From contig NZ_JAUSYH010000001.1 of assembly GCF_030816715.1 (NCBI RefSeq), positions 248,001 to 312,000 of the forward strand: a DNA stretch of 64,000 nt, in the 5' to 3' direction. This DNA comes from Streptomyces achromogenes. Its GTDB lineage: Bacteria > Actinomycetota > Actinomycetes > Streptomycetales > Streptomycetaceae. Positions 39,878 through 48,108 of the stretch are shown one piece after another (the stretch's first letter is position 1; each line of letters begins with the position of its first letter). The notes under the pieces are model-generated. The model worked only from the letters and a program-made list of their open reading frames with translations, was not told where the DNA came from and did not search any database. The position numbers and the translations under genes are program-made.

Positions 39878-40667
39878 ACTGACCGGTCTGACGGCCTTGG
39901 TGACCGGCGGTGCCTCGGGCATCGGTCTGGCCACCGCCCGCATGCTGGCGGCCCGGGGCGCGGCGGTGGCCTGTCTGGACCTCAACGCTCTCGACGCGGA
40001 CGGCAGGCCGACCGTTCCCGAGCCGCTGATCGGGGTGTACGGCGACGTCGCGGACGACACCTCGGTGGACGCGGCCGTGGCGGAGGCCGCCGAACGGCTG
40101 GGCGGCCTGGACATCCTGGTGAACAACGCGGGCATCCTCGGTCGGGGAACCGTGGAGTCGGGTGGTCTCGACGAGTGGAAGCGGGTCTTCGACGTCAATG
40201 TGTTCGGCATGGTGCGGGTCGCCCGTGCCGCACTGCCGTATCTGCGGCGCTCGGAGCACGCGTCCGTCGTGAACATGTGCTCGCTGGGTGCCACCGTCGG
40301 ACTGCCCAACGCGGCGGTGTACTGCTCCTCGAAGGGAGCGGTACTCGCCCTGACCACCGCCATGGCCGCCGACCACCTGCACGAGGGCATCAGAGTCAAC
40401 TGTGTGACCCCGGCCCCGGTCGACACACCGTGGGTGCGCCGGCTCGTGGACGCCGCCCCCGACCCCCAGGCCGCCTTCGCCGCGGTCAGCGGTCGGCAGC
40501 CGAACGGGCGGTTGGTCACACCGGAGGAGGTGGCCACCGCGATCTGCTATCTCGTCGGCCCGGCCGCGGGCTCGACCACCGGGGTCTCACTCCCCGTCGA
40601 CGGGGGCAGCCGGGGTGTCCTGCTGAGCATGGATCCGCGTCTGCTGCCGGCCCGTTCCCGGCTCTGA
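39867..40667 (+). CDS. Short-chain dehydrogenase/reductase
   Basis: A 266-residue classical SDR with NAD(P)-binding TGGASGIG near the N-terminus, the structural NNAG motif, and a catalytic Ser-Tyr-Lys set (NMCSLGA and YCSSK). A conserved VDGGS segment closes the fold. Asp after CL in the second beta strand (ACLDLN) favours NAD over NADP. The ATG at 39867 overlaps the end of the luciferase-like gene by 11 bp, so the pair is made together and may oxidise or reduce the oxygen function introduced by that monooxygenase. A role as an alcohol dehydrogenase or ketoreductase tailoring step is inferred from context. Confidence 0.94.
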   Translation: MSGELTGLTALVTGGASGIGLATARMLAARGAAVACLDLNALDADGRPTVPEPLIGVYGDVADDTSVDAAVAEAAERLGGLDILVNNAGILGRGTVESGGLDEWKRVFDVNVFGMVRVARAALPYLRRSEHASVVNMCSLGATVGLPNAAVYCSSKGAVLALTTAMAADHLHEGIRVNCVTPAPVDTPWVRRLVDAAPDPQAAFAAVSGRQPNGRLVTPEEVATAICYLVGPAAGSTTGVSLPVDGGSRGVLLSMDPRLLPARSRL

Positions 40668-40685
40668 ATCCCCTGGCCGGGGCGG

Positions 40686-40729
40686 CTTAAGCGAGGCCCA
40701 AGCCGCCTGTAAGAGCCCCGGCCTAGGGT
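40686..40729 (+). promoter_or_regulatory. Putative SARP-type activator site and promoter for the methyltransferase gene
   Basis: Heptamers CTTAAGC (40686-40692), CCCAAGC (40697-40703) and TGTAAGA (40708-40714) repeat with an exact 11-bp period. Nine bp later comes TAGGGT (40724-40729), a good -10, followed by a likely start point near 40736. The ATG is at 40761. No -35 box is seen; the repeats occupy that place. This is the cleanest of the four arrays in the cluster and the only one oriented rightward. Confidence 0.65.
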
Positions 40730-40760
40730 CTCGATCAACGATGGGCGACCGGAGGAAAGC

Positions 40761-41597
40761 ATGACCGAATACCAGCTCAAGGGCACCGCCGCGGCTCTGG
40801 TGGGGCTGTTCGCCGGGAAGATCCACCAGCACGGCATGTACGACTCGGAGGGTGCCGCCTTCTACCACTCGTTCACCCTGCGGGACAACGCCGAGGTGGA
40901 GGAGCTGCTGAACGCCGCCGAGGGGCGGCCAGGCCCGGTGCTGGAGCTGTGCTGCGGCTCCGGACGGCTGACCCTGCCGCTCCTCGCGAACGGATTCGAG
41001 GTGGTCGGGCTCGACAACTCGCCGTCGATGCTGGAGATCCTCGACGAACGGATGCGGGAGCCGGAGAACCAGGAGTACGCGAGCCGTCTGAGCACCGTCG
41101 AGGGCGACATGACGGACTTCTCGCTGGACAGCAGGTTCGGCCTGATCGTGCTCGGCGCGACGGCCGTGTGGAACCTCACTCAGAAGCAGCGCGCGGAGCT
41201 GTTCCGCTGTGTGCGCGAGCACCTCGCCGAGGACGGCCGCTTCCTGCTGACCGTGCTGGACATCGCCGGGTTCGAGAGCGCGCCCGCTGCCTTCGAGTAC
41301 ACCTCGGTGTTCCCGACGAAGGACGACCGTTCGCCGGTTCTGTGCACCTTCATCGACCGGATCGAACCGGACGGCCTGCGCTCCACCAGCATCCTCGCAA
41401 ATCGCCTGCAGAACGGCGAGGTCGTCGACACCGCCCTGTACACCGCCTGGACGCATCTGGCGCCGCTCGACGCCCTGGAGAAGGAGCTGGCGGCCGAGGG
41501 CCTGAAGCTGAACACCCAGCGGGAGCTGGTGAACCGTCACCAGATCACCAGCAGCAGCAGCGCGCGCCGTCGACTGCTCCTCGAGGTCACTCTCTGA
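40761..41597 (+). CDS. Class I SAM-dependent methyltransferase
   Basis: A 278-residue methyltransferase with SAM-binding motif I VLELCCGSGRLT near residue 55, the acidic end of the next strand (VVGLDNS), and the following GDMTDF and FGLIVLG segments of a Rossmann-like core. The C-terminal third is a mixed alpha/beta region of the small-molecule methyltransferase type. The ATG at 40761 has GGAGG 5 nt upstream. It follows the SDR gene by 93 bp that carry its own SARP-like promoter, so it can be expressed separately. O-methylation of a tailored polyketide is the likeliest role; N- or C-methylation cannot be excluded. Confidence 0.9.
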   Translation: MTEYQLKGTAAALVGLFAGKIHQHGMYDSEGAAFYHSFTLRDNAEVEELLNAAEGRPGPVLELCCGSGRLTLPLLANGFEVVGLDNSPSMLEILDERMREPENQEYASRLSTVEGDMTDFSLDSRFGLIVLGATAVWNLTQKQRAELFRCVREHLAEDGRFLLTVLDIAGFESAPAAFEYTSVFPTKDDRSPVLCTFIDRIEPDGLRSTSILANRLQNGEVVDTALYTAWTHLAPLDALEKELAAEGLKLNTQRELVNRHQITSSSSARRRLLLEVTL

Positions 41598-41681
41598 ACC
41601 GTCGACGCTGCCACGGTCCCCGGCGCGGCCCACGAGCCTGCTCCGGGGACCCGGTTCCAAGCAGGAAGCGAGGCGCCCCAG

Positions 41682-42215
41682 GTGACCGACCCGATACCGA
41701 CGTCGCGCGAGGCAGACACCGTCACGTCCGAAGAGTTCCGTCGGGTTCTCGGCAGGTTCGCCACGGGCATCGTCGCCGTCGCGGCCCTGGACGCCGTCGG
41801 CCGATTCGCCGCTCTGGCGGTGAACTCTTTCGCCTCGGTCTCCCTCCGGCCGCCGTTGGTCTCCTTCTGCGTGGCGGAGACAAGCAGCAGCTGGCCGCGG
41901 ATCCGTCCGGCCGAGCGGATCGGGGTGAGCATCCTCGCCGACCGCCAACTACCCGTCTGCGACCGGCTGGCCACCAGCGGCCCGGACAAGCTTCATGGCA
42001 CAGAGTGGCACCTCTCCCCCGGCGGAGCACCGCTCGTGGCGGGCGCGAGCGGCTGGCTCGAATGTTCCCTGCGGGACGAGTACTGGGCCGGCGACCATGT
42101 GATCGCACTGTGCCACGTTCACTACTTGGCAGTAGGCGAGAGCGATGCCCCGTTGCTCTTCCACCGCGGCCGCTACGGCACTTTCCAGCCCGGTCCGTTC
42201 CCCGTGCACCGCTGA
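41682..42215 (+). CDS. Flavin reductase (DIM6/NTAB, HpaC-like)
   Basis: A 177-residue flavin reductase-like protein. The stretch RFATGIVAVAA, the block AALAVNSFASVSLRPPLVSFC and the C-terminal HVHYLAVGE are typical of the FMN-binding split barrel that uses NAD(P)H to make free reduced flavin. It is the expected partner of the luciferase-like monooxygenase encoded 2 kb upstream on the same strand. The start is GTG at 41682. A purine-rich AGGAAGCGAGG lies upstream at longer than usual spacing, so the start is moderately certain. The methyltransferase stop is 84 bp before it, so co-transcription is likely. This is the last cluster gene before degraded glycosidase DNA. Confidence 0.92.
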   Translation: MTDPIPTSREADTVTSEEFRRVLGRFATGIVAVAALDAVGRFAALAVNSFASVSLRPPLVSFCVAETSSSWPRIRPAERIGVSILADRQLPVCDRLATSGPDKLHGTEWHLSPGGAPLVAGASGWLECSLRDEYWAGDHVIALCHVHYLAVGESDAPLLFHRGRYGTFQPGPFPVHR

Positions 42216-42484
42216 CCGGGACGGGTCCGGGCCCGGTTGCCTCCTCAACGAGTGCCACCGGACACCAGCGCGAGGCGGACACGACTGTCCGGACGGCTCG
42301 GGCCACCCGCGCTGGCTCTGGTGCATCGGTGGGTGCGGACCGACCCGGCGAAGGTCGGGACTGCGTCCTCCTTCACTGACCGGTGCCGGCCAGCCGGCGG
42401 CTTCCTCCGTGCGGGCCCCAGAGGCGTGTCGTCTCAGTACCGGAAACGTCATCAAGAAGGGGCAGGCCTCCGAGAAGCAGGAAC

Positions 42485-43146
42485 TCAACGCCGGACCGAG
42501 AACGTGGCGTCGGCGGTGGAGATCGGATCGATGCGCAGGACGTGGTCGAAGTGCCGGATGCAGCGGTCCGGGAAGTTGAAGGATGTAGTCGGCTCCAGTC
42601 GGGCTCGCCCCACTGGGCGACCTTGTTGTCGTACACCGTCTGGGGGATCGGCTGGACGGTGGCGTGTTTGGGGTTCAGAGGCTGGGTGTAGACGCGTCGG
42701 TCGGTGGCGGCCCGGGTGCCGGTGGAAAGGTCGTTGGTCTGCCAGGTGTAGAACAACGCAGGTCCGTGGAGTCCCAGACGTGGATGACCTGGCTCTGCCT
42801 GGTCCAGTCGGTTCCCTTCAGGTTGGTCGCCATGACGACGTGGGTGCCGTTCTGCTTGGGCAGGATGAAGGGGTCGCGCAGACCACCGTCGCCCCCGGTC
42901 GGGGTCGCGACGGGTTGTTCTGGTTCAGGGGCATCCACTGCAGCCCGTCGGTGCTGACCGCCAGGTGGAGACCGTAGTCCGTACCGCGGCCTCTGGGTGA
43001 CTGGGTGAAGTAGCCCATGACGAACGGGGAGCCCGTCGCGGGGCTCGCGGACTGGCCGGCGACGGTCAGCGCGCCCGTCATGGACAACGGTACGGCGGCG
43101 GTCATGCCGAAGAACAGCCGGCGCGACGGGAGGGGGTGGCGCTCAT
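42485..43146 (-). pseudogene. Degraded GH43-AbfB glycosidase gene
   Basis: Pieces of one secreted GH43 enzyme survive in several frames. An ATG at 43146 with GGAGG 7 nt upstream starts MSATPSRRAG and then loses frame. A twin-arginine-like SRRLFFGM signal and YGLHLAVSTDGLQW follow in a second frame, GLRDPFILPKQNG and HVWDSTDL in a third, and FYTWQTNDLST after that. The end of an AbfB (CBM42) lectin domain (RCIRHFDHVLRIDP) runs to a stop at 42485. Most of the propeller is deleted. At least three frameshifts plus a large internal deletion make it a pseudogene and not a sequencing slip. It matches the style of the intact GH43-AbfB gene at 45218. Confidence 0.85.
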
Positions 43147-43260
43147 CGGGTGCCTCCGAAGGGCGTGCGAAACCCGGAAGTGGTCGCATCGAGAGATCAC
43201 GTTGTCCGTTGCGGCCCACGGGCGTGGGCAGCGCGGCCGCACGACCGTGGGTGGCCGCGC

Positions 43261-43296
43261 ACCCGTGGGCGCCTCCGGGCGGAGGCCCCCACGGGT
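43261..43296. terminator. Strong hairpin terminator after the GH54 gene
   Basis: A 16-bp stem with one mismatch (ACCCGTGGGCGCCTCC and its partner) and a GGGC loop starts 12 nt past the stop of the GH54 gene. A second GC-rich inverted repeat lies just beyond at about 43231-43260. There is no T-run, as is common in Streptomyces. It may stop transcription in both directions. Confidence 0.7.
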
Positions 43297-43307
43297 CCGG
43301 TCCCTCG

Positions 43308-44876
43308 TCAGCTCCAGGGAGATGCGATGAGCCAACTGGTGTCCTGAGCCCACGACTTCGTGTTGTCCCAGGTGTTGGTGCCGCCGTTTGCGGCGATGTA
43401 GGCCGTGTAGTTGTAGTGGCGGATGTACTTGGTCGGGAAGTTGACGGACTGGAAGGAGGTGCCGACTCCGCTGTTGCCCGCGGTGGGGCAGAAGGTGGCG
43501 TCCTGCGCGAAGGCGCTGGAGCCGCTGTCGAAGTTCAGGTTGAGCTGGTAGTTGAAGTGGCGCAGGAACTGGCCGGGCTTGTCCGCGGACTCGAAGGACA
43601 GGCAGGAGGTGTTGGCCAGGCCGGCACGGACGATCCAGGTGGCATCGGCCTTGTCGGTGGCCGAGCTGGCGGAGTTGATACTGGAGATGACGACCTTGGT
43701 GTCGGCGTCGTTGTGGCGGAGGTAGTGCGAGGTGCAGCAGGGAGCGGTGGTGGCCCGCAGGGAGATCCGGGAGCCGGGGGTGAGGGTTCCGGTGCTGGTC
43801 GAGCCGCTGTCGTAGCCGGCGGCGGTGATGTTGGCCTGCACGGCGTTCTCGGTGGCGTCAGAGGGGGAGCCCTGGGTCATGACGCCTTCGTAGAAGGTGC
43901 CTTGGCCGGTGTTGCTGTTGTCGCCGCCGATGCCGAGGATGATCGCACCTTGCTTCTTCATCGGGTCGTAGCCGGTGGCGTTGGGACGCGCGCCGCTGTA
44001 GAAGGTGGACAAGCCGCCCGACTGGGCGTCCCCGCCGCGGATGGCCCACTGGTTCGGGCCGCCCTTGAGCATGGCGGTCAGGAACCGGTTGTTGACGCTG
44101 GGGTCATTGGCGTTGAATCCGCGGTTGACCCCGGAGAACAGGCCGTTCTCCAGGTCGGCCATGACCCAGGGGCCGTTGCCGCTGCCCCAGCCCCAGCCCT
44201 TGCTGTTGCCGAAGTAGAGGGCCTCCATGGTGCCGTTGCCGTCGTCGTTGCCGGTCGTCTCGGCGTTGCCGTAGTCGAAGCAGCAGCCGCCGTTGAAGTG
44301 CTTTCCGTTGAAGATCGCGTACATGCCCTCGGGCTGGTCGCCGGTGGCGATGCCGTTGGTGTTGTTGTTGCGGTAGCCGGTGCCGGGGGCGACGTAGACG
44401 CCGTACGCCTTGTGGCCGCCGACGGTGACCGGCGCCTCGAAGGCGTTGGCCAGGTTGTCGTTCCCGCCCTCGGCCGGCCCGGGCCAGTGGCCCCTGAGCG
44501 CCTGGGTGAGGTTGTTGCCCTTGGGGGACTGGTCGTAGATGACAGTGATGACGCAGCTGGTGTTCGCGCAGAAGGCGTCCTGCTGCGCGGCGTCGGCGAC
44601 ACCTCCGGCGTTCAGCGGGCCGATGTCCTTGGTCGTGTTGTCGGAGGCGCGCTTGACCTGGTACAGCGGGCCGTTGTACGCGCCGTACAGGGCGCGGGTG
44701 GTGCTGTGTGCGGCAACGCAGGGAGTACTCCCTGCGGCGTAGATGTCGCACGGCCCCTGGGTGGCGGCCTGCGAGGTGGTGGCCGTGGCGGTGAGGAGGC
44801 CGGCGGCGAGCGCGGCGGTGGCACCGGCCGCCAGCAGCGCGCGTCTGACACTGCGTATCCAGGGAGGTTTGATCAC
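43308..44876 (-). CDS. Secreted GH54 alpha-L-arabinofuranosidase with AbfB (CBM42) domain
   Basis: This 522-residue enzyme should release arabinofuranose side chains from arabinan and arabinoxylan outside the cell. A Sec signal (RRALLAAGATAALAAGLL, ending near SQA) is followed by the GH54 catalytic domain, starting CDIYAAGSTPCVAAHS. By comparison with fungal AbfB, Glu218 (GTMEALYFG) fits the nucleophile and Asp319 (GIGGDNS) the acid/base. The FNGGCCFDYG segment with adjacent cysteines is also conserved. The C-terminal 150 residues are a CBM42 beta-trefoil with three SFE or SFQSVNFPxxYxRH repeats. The GTG start at 44876 is chosen because it has AAGGAG 9 nt upstream and starts the signal peptide; a much longer upstream frame is noise. 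A TGTCCG-N6-CGGACG palindrome sits 53 bp upstream. GH54 is mostly fungal, so bacterial copies are notable. Confidence 0.95.
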   Translation of the reverse strand: MIKPPWIRSVRRALLAAGATAALAAGLLTATATTSQAATQGPCDIYAAGSTPCVAAHSTTRALYGAYNGPLYQVKRASDNTTKDIGPLNAGGVADAAQQDAFCANTSCVITVIYDQSPKGNNLTQALRGHWPGPAEGGNDNLANAFEAPVTVGGHKAYGVYVAPGTGYRNNNTNGIATGDQPEGMYAIFNGKHFNGGCCFDYGNAETTGNDDGNGTMEALYFGNSKGWGWGSGNGPWVMADLENGLFSGVNRGFNANDPSVNNRFLTAMLKGGPNQWAIRGGDAQSGGLSTFYSGARPNATGYDPMKKQGAIILGIGGDNSNTGQGTFYEGVMTQGSPSDATENAVQANITAAGYDSGSTSTGTLTPGSRISLRATTAPCCTSHYLRHNDADTKVVISSINSASSATDKADATWIVRAGLANTSCLSFESADKPGQFLRHFNYQLNLNFDSGSSAFAQDATFCPTAGNSGVGTSFQSVNFPTKYIRHYNYTAYIAANGGTNTWDNTKSWAQDTSWLIASPWS

Positions 44877-44928
44877 GGAGAAACTCCTTCTCAGGGTGGG
44901 GTGTGATGCGAGCGCCATCCATCCCAGA

Positions 44929-44946
44929 TGTCCGACTGTGCGGACG
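44929..44946. promoter_or_regulatory. Operator-like palindrome TGTCCG-N6-CGGACG
   Basis: The arms GTCCG and CGGAC are perfectly complementary around a 6-bp spacer, the same layout as the TGTTCG-N6-CGAACA sites at 50703 and 54969 but with T to C changes. It lies 53 bp upstream of the GH54 start. Membership in the same regulon is plausible but less certain because of the changed bases. Confidence 0.4.
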
Positions 44947-45171
44947 ACGCAGGCGATGACGCTTCCGTGCCGGTGCGGCGTCGACCGCCTTCGGCACAGG
45001 ATTCTGGGCGGGCTGCTCGTCAGCTCCGGGGGTGCCGGCGAGCCGGCGGGGGTCCTGGCGCGCACTGAGGTGGCGCCGCGGTGAGGTGGTGCGACGGGCG
45101 TCGGCGCCACCGCTGCTCGCGGTGCCTGTGGTCGACGCGTGGTGGACTGTCGTCAGGGTGACGCACGCCTG

Positions 45172-45204
45172 GGGATACCGGCACCGCGGAAGCGCCGGCA
45201 TCCC
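45172..45204 (-). terminator. Hairpin terminator after the GH43 gene
   Basis: GGGATACCGGC and GCCGGCATCCC form an 11-bp stem with one mismatch, about 14 nt past the GH43 stop codon in its direction of transcription. Confidence 0.6.
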
Positions 45205-45217
45205 TGTCGGTGTCGGG

Positions 45218-46645
45218 TCAGCTCGTCACCCGGAAGGTGGCGTCGCCTCGTCCGGTCGTGGTGGTGATCGGGTCGAGTCGGAGCTGGTAGGCGTAGTGGC
45301 GGATGTAGCGGTCGGGATGGTTGTAGGACTGGAAGGACGACCATGCCGGGTCGGCGAGGCCGGCGACCTGGCGGAAGGTGGCGTCCGCCGCGAACTGGGC
45401 GGTGCCGTCGTTGCGGACCAGCTGGAAGTCGTAGTTGGCGTGGCGCAGGAAGTAGCCGGGGAACTTGACCGACTCGAAGGAGACGGTGCCGGTGCCGGTG
45501 AGGCCGGGCCGCATCCGGAACTGGGCGTCGTCGGCGGGGCTCACGTCGGGATCGATGCGCACGTCGAAGTTGGTCTGGCGCACGTACCGGTCCTGAAAGT
45601 TGTACGACTGGAGCCGCTGGGCCGGGGTGTTGGGCCAGCGGGCGAGCACGCGGCTCTCCTCAGCGGCCGTGAGGGCCATGATCGCGCCGTGACGCTTCGG
45701 GGTGCCGCCCATGTCGTAGCCGGTCGCATCCTGAAGGCGGTAGGTGCTGACGTCGAACGGGTTGGCCGTCAGGATCGGCCTGTATTCGCGTACGCCTTGC
45801 GGGTTGTTGTAGTCGATGTACAGGGCCCACTCATTGCGGTCGCCGAACTTCATCCACACCGGGCCTTCGACCGCGTTTCCCGCGAGGCCGATGCTGGAGA
45901 GGTTGCCGAGGTTGGTCCACGTCCCCAGGATCGAGTTGCTGCCCTCGACATTGTTCTGGTTGTCGCCGGCGACCCGCAGATAGCGGTAGGGGCCGGTACC
46001 GGCGGGCACCTCGGTCATCTGGGCGTCGACGACCGGCGTGCTGCCGGGGGGGTCGATCCAGATCTGCGGGGTGGTGATGCTGCGGAAGTCCTTGGTGCGG
46101 GCGGAGTAGATGCGGTACTTGAAGATGCCGTTCACCGTGGCGTTCGTGGACCAGTACAGGACGTAGTCGTTGGTCTCGGGGTTCCAAATCGCCTCCGGCG
46201 CCCACGCGTTCTTTCCGCCGGGGATCAGTCCGGCGGCGCCGAGCAGCCACGGCTTCGACCAGGTCACCAGGTCGGTCGACTCCCACACCACGAAGTCGGG
46301 GCTGCCGTTGGCATACGTCGAGCCGCAGCGGATGCACAGGTCGGTCGCGATGATCCAGTACTTGCTGCCGTCGGGAGAGCGCACCAGCGCGGGGTCGCGC
46401 ACTCCCTTCGTGCCGATCGTGGAGTTCAGGACCGGCGCTCCGCCGTTGAGGTCGTTCCAGTGCAGGCCGTCCGCGCTGTGCGCGAGGTACAGCATCTGAC
46501 CGGTCGCGGAGTCGCCGGTGAAGTGCACCATCAGGTAGCCGGGGTCGGCGGCGGCCGCCCGCTGGGGTGCGGTCAGGGCCTGGCCTGTCAAGAGGAGGCT
46601 GACGGCGAGCAATATCACCGTCAGCCGGGCGCGGAGCGCGGACAT
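45218..46645 (-). CDS. Secreted GH43 arabinosidase/xylosidase-type enzyme with AbfB (CBM42) domain
   Basis: A 475-residue protein with a Sec signal (LTVILLAVSLLLTGQAL, cleaved near AAAA). A five-bladed GH43 propeller follows, with the expected acidic residues in GVRDPALV, VVDAQM and VEGPVWM. A C-terminal CBM42 beta-trefoil has three repeats of the SYNFQDRYVR, SVKFPGYFLRH and SYNHPDRYIRH kind, which bind arabinofuranose side chains. The ATG at 46645 has CAGGAGA about 9 nt upstream and starts the signal peptide; longer frames reaching 46804 are not needed. Exo-arabinanase, arabinofuranosidase and xylosidase activities all occur in GH43 and cannot be separated here. The gene shares direction with the GH54 gene but has its own terminator. 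Confidence 0.93.
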   Translation of the reverse strand: MSALRARLTVILLAVSLLLTGQALTAPQRAAAADPGYLMVHFTGDSATGQMLYLAHSADGLHWNDLNGGAPVLNSTIGTKGVRDPALVRSPDGSKYWIIATDLCIRCGSTYANGSPDFVVWESTDLVTWSKPWLLGAAGLIPGGKNAWAPEAIWNPETNDYVLYWSTNATVNGIFKYRIYSARTKDFRSITTPQIWIDPPGSTPVVDAQMTEVPAGTGPYRYLRVAGDNQNNVEGSNSILGTWTNLGNLSSIGLAGNAVEGPVWMKFGDRNEWALYIDYNNPQGVREYRPILTANPFDVSTYRLQDATGYDMGGTPKRHGAIMALTAAEESRVLARWPNTPAQRLQSYNFQDRYVRQTNFDVRIDPDVSPADDAQFRMRPGLTGTGTVSFESVKFPGYFLRHANYDFQLVRNDGTAQFAADATFRQVAGLADPAWSSFQSYNHPDRYIRHYAYQLRLDPITTTTGRGDATFRVTS

Positions 46646-47444
46646 GTGGATCTCCTGTCGTCGTGCAGGCGCCACCGGAGCGAGGGGACGAAGCGGGGTG
46701 GCGGGGAAGGCCCCCGGTATCGGTGTGAGCGGGACAGGTCGGGTATCGCACGATGTGGAAGGGGGACGGACGGGGCGACGGCGTGTACCCCCGTTGCGGT
46801 GCATCTCGCTGCGGTGACGCCGGGCTCGGGCACGCGAGCCGATGCGTCGGCAGTGGCTCTGTGGGGATGTTCGGCGGCGTGACGGCTGTTTCTGCCGCGA
46901 AGGCAGGACTCTGCCGGCCGGTGGGACGGCCGGCTGTCCTGCGGACCGGTCGGACGGTCTGTGCCTTTCGGCGACCGTGAATGCGCTCAGGTGGGCGACG
47001 CTTCGGTGTCCTGCCTCAGCGGCTCCTGTTCTCGCTGCTCCAGGCTCGGCGGCTCCGCCCTTCGAGAGCGGCGACGTCAGCGGTGGTTGTGGGTCACCGG
47101 GTCTGCACCTCGTCGTACTGACCGGTGTGGCGTCCGACGGCGTCCCCTCCCCGCGCTCGGCCGACGGAAGCTGTCGTGGTCAACTCACTCTCCAACCAAG
47201 CAAATTGTGCGATATATCGAACCTTGTTCGTAAGGCCGGGCAGACCTTAAGTCCGGGAAACAGGGTGCGTCAATAGATCCCGCATCAACGCCCCCTCGAA
47301 CCTGCAGACCGAGAGGCCGACCGTCCGCCCCCCGGGCATGACGCGCGGCGAGAAGCTCTTTCCATCCCCTGTTTTGGATCGCGCTCTACCCCTTCATGTC
47401 GGTAGTTGCACGATGTTCCCCTCGAAAAGCCGCCCAGACATGTG
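46646..47444. other. Long intergenic region between divergent GH43 genes
   Basis: About 800 bp with no recognisable gene. Small frames on both strands lack ribosome sites and family resemblance. It holds an imperfect TGTGCG-N6-CGAACC palindrome at 47205-47223 and a GC-rich hairpin at about 46913-46934. The length and the flanking degraded gene suggest decayed sequence. Confidence 0.6.
47205..47223. promoter_or_regulatory. Operator-like imperfect palindrome TGTGCG-ATATAT-CGAACC
   Basis: It differs at two positions from the TGTTCG-N6-CGAACA sites upstream of the GH43 gene at 50777 and the GH62 gene at 55063, with the same 6-bp spacer. A further half site TTGTTCG follows at 47224. It lies between two divergent glycosidase genes, one of them degraded. 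Confidence 0.4.
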
Positions 47445-47942
47445 ATGACTGGCGGGCTTCGCACCAAGGAACGGGTTCCTGGACTTCACCAGGCGGCAGC
47501 TCGGCCGGCTTGCCGCGATCGGTGCAGGGGCGCTCGTGTCGCCGGGCGTACTGCCATCCAGCAGGGCGGCGGCGGCCACACCCCCGGCCGGTACGTGGGG
47601 CGACCAGGGCGACGGCAGCTACGTCAACCCCGTCCTCCCGGGCGACTTCGGCGACTGGGACTGTATCCGGGTCGGCACCGACTACTACGGCATCACCAGC
47701 ACGTTCGGGTACTCCCCCGGCATGGCCGTCCTGCACTCGAAGGATCTGGTCAACTGGCGGACGCTCGGCAGTGTGGCCGACGATGTCACCCGCATCGGAC
47801 CGCTGCTGAACTGGGACCGGATGAACCGCTACGGCCGCGGCGTGCGGGCCGGGGCAATCCGGTACCACGCAGGCCGGTACTGGACCGCCGTCAACGGGTC
47901 CCAGGGCCCGGCAGGCGACTGGGCCGACGACATGAAGAAGCC
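47445..47942 (+). pseudogene. 5' fragment of a GH43 glycosidase gene with twin-arginine signal
   Basis: The reading frame shows a twin-arginine signal (FTRRQLGRLAAIGAGALV) and the start of a GH43 propeller (NPVLPGDFGDWDCIRVG, YGITSTFGYSPGM, VLHSKDLVNWRTLG). No start codon is in frame before the signal: ATG at 47445 is in another frame, and a stop lies at about 47446 in the signal frame. Similarity ends abruptly near 47940 after about 130 residues, where such enzymes run to 500 or so. It is both frameshifted at the front and truncated at the back. The following 160 bp up to the phosphatase gene show nothing recognisable. Confidence 0.8.
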
Positions 47943-48108
47943 CTCGTCAGGGGTGTTGAAGTACACCCACAGGCCGCGGCCTGCCGTGAGAGCCGCGTAT
48001 CTCGAACGCAGCAGCCGGAGCGCCGCGGAGCGGGGGCCGATCTAGGCTGGAAGAAGCCGCTGGAATCCAGCCCTGACGGGCACGGCTGTCCGGACGGAGG
48101 CGTGGTGC

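Larger units (their letters stand above)
44877..45217. other. Intergenic region between GH54 and GH43 genes
   Basis: This 341-bp stretch has no convincing gene. It holds the GH54 ribosome site and a palindrome (44929-44946) near the GH54 end, and a terminator hairpin near the GH43 end (45172-45204). Confidence 0.7.

Noticed and set aside
42340..42358. CCGACC/GGTCGG hairpin as terminator of the flavin reductase operon
   Set aside because: The stem is only 6 bp, lies about 125 bp past the stop codon and has no supporting features.
46865..46885. TGTTCG at about 46868 as another operator
   Set aside because: Only one arm is present; the partner CGAACA is missing at the 6-bp spacing.
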